Origin: an uncultured Eubacterium sp.
Lineage (GTDB): Bacteria > Bacillota > Clostridia > Lachnospirales > CAG-274
Direction: 5' to 3'
Length of the DNA: 22,422 nt
Assembly (NCBI GenBank): GCA_900545305.1
Contig: UQYD01000032.1
Span: 1 to 22,422 of the forward strand
Part shown: one piece after another, positions 22,351 through 22,422 of the stretch
Numbering within the stretch: the first letter of the stretch is position 1
Layout: the number at the start of each line of letters is the position of its first letter
Made by a program: the position numbers and the translations under genes
Notes under the pieces: generated by a model
The model's database searches: none
Told to the model about the DNA's origin: nothing
What the model saw: only the letters and a program-made list of their open reading frames with translations

Positions 22351-22372
22351 TGTACCCAGAAATCTGGACACA
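22351..22372. mobile_element. Possible insertion-sequence end at the window edge
   Basis: TGTACCCAGAAATCTGGACA contains the palindrome CCAGA-AA-TCTGG and has the pattern CCCxxAAxxxTGGACA seen at many IS3-family termini. The rest would lie outside the window, so this is only a hint. Confidence 0.25.
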
Positions 22373-22422
22373 TTGATTTATTAGTTATGTTGAACACATG
22401 GATGCTTCTCTGTATTTTACAG

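Overview
The window is low-GC, Gram-positive DNA, most likely from a gut or rumen member of the Clostridia and probably Lachnospiraceae. This is inferred from AT-rich codon use, strong AGGAGG-type ribosome binding sites, consensus sigma-A promoters with 17-nt spacers, U-tailed terminators, a BspA-type leucine-rich-repeat phage-tail protein and a TcdE-type holin. No species can be named from the sequence alone.

Layout. 1-200: the end of a tRNA cluster (Tyr, initiator Met) and its terminator. 201-812: AT-rich DNA with no supportable gene. 813-3347: a divergent pair, a Fic-fold protein with a degenerate active site (minus strand) and a SWIM zinc-finger protein (plus strand). 3436-13968: a large nitrogen-compound locus, all on the plus strand: ureohydrolase, two NitT/TauT-type binding lipoproteins, a cyclase-family hydrolase, a PucR regulator, two NifI1/NifI2-like PII proteins, ABC permease, ABC ATPase, FucO-like iron alcohol dehydrogenase and aldehyde dehydrogenase. 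14029-16040: an unknown 179-aa protein and a MATE exporter. 16066-19316: a compact phage-derived cassette (tail-fibre-like LRR protein, 51-aa protein, holin, amidase) with no other phage genes. 19335-22317: a 42-aa membrane microprotein, a MocR-type regulator without the PLP lysine, a divergent DNA alkyltransferase, and a SHOCT-like/amphipathic-helix protein. The last 70 bases hold a motif that may be an IS end.

How the central locus may work (inference). A small nitrogenous substrate, possibly a guanidino compound or amide, is captured by either lipoprotein and imported by the single permease/ATPase pair. The metal-dependent ureohydrolase and the cyclase-family hydrolase would cleave it, and the two dehydrogenases would interconvert an alcohol, aldehyde and acid. 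The PII pair, next to the transporter but not to nitrogenase or amtB, would tie flux to nitrogen or energy status. Two promoters, before the ureohydrolase and before the PII genes, share a TGT-N9-ACA box ending exactly 23 nt upstream of the -35. Each is followed almost at once by a terminator-like hairpin, so the two transcription units look co-regulated, with PucR the obvious candidate.

The strongest candidates for something undescribed are the PII-pair/ureohydrolase/transporter locus with its paired operator-plus-leader-hairpin design, and the isolated LRR-holin-amidase cassette, whose first ribosome binding site is buried in a 24-bp terminator hairpin.
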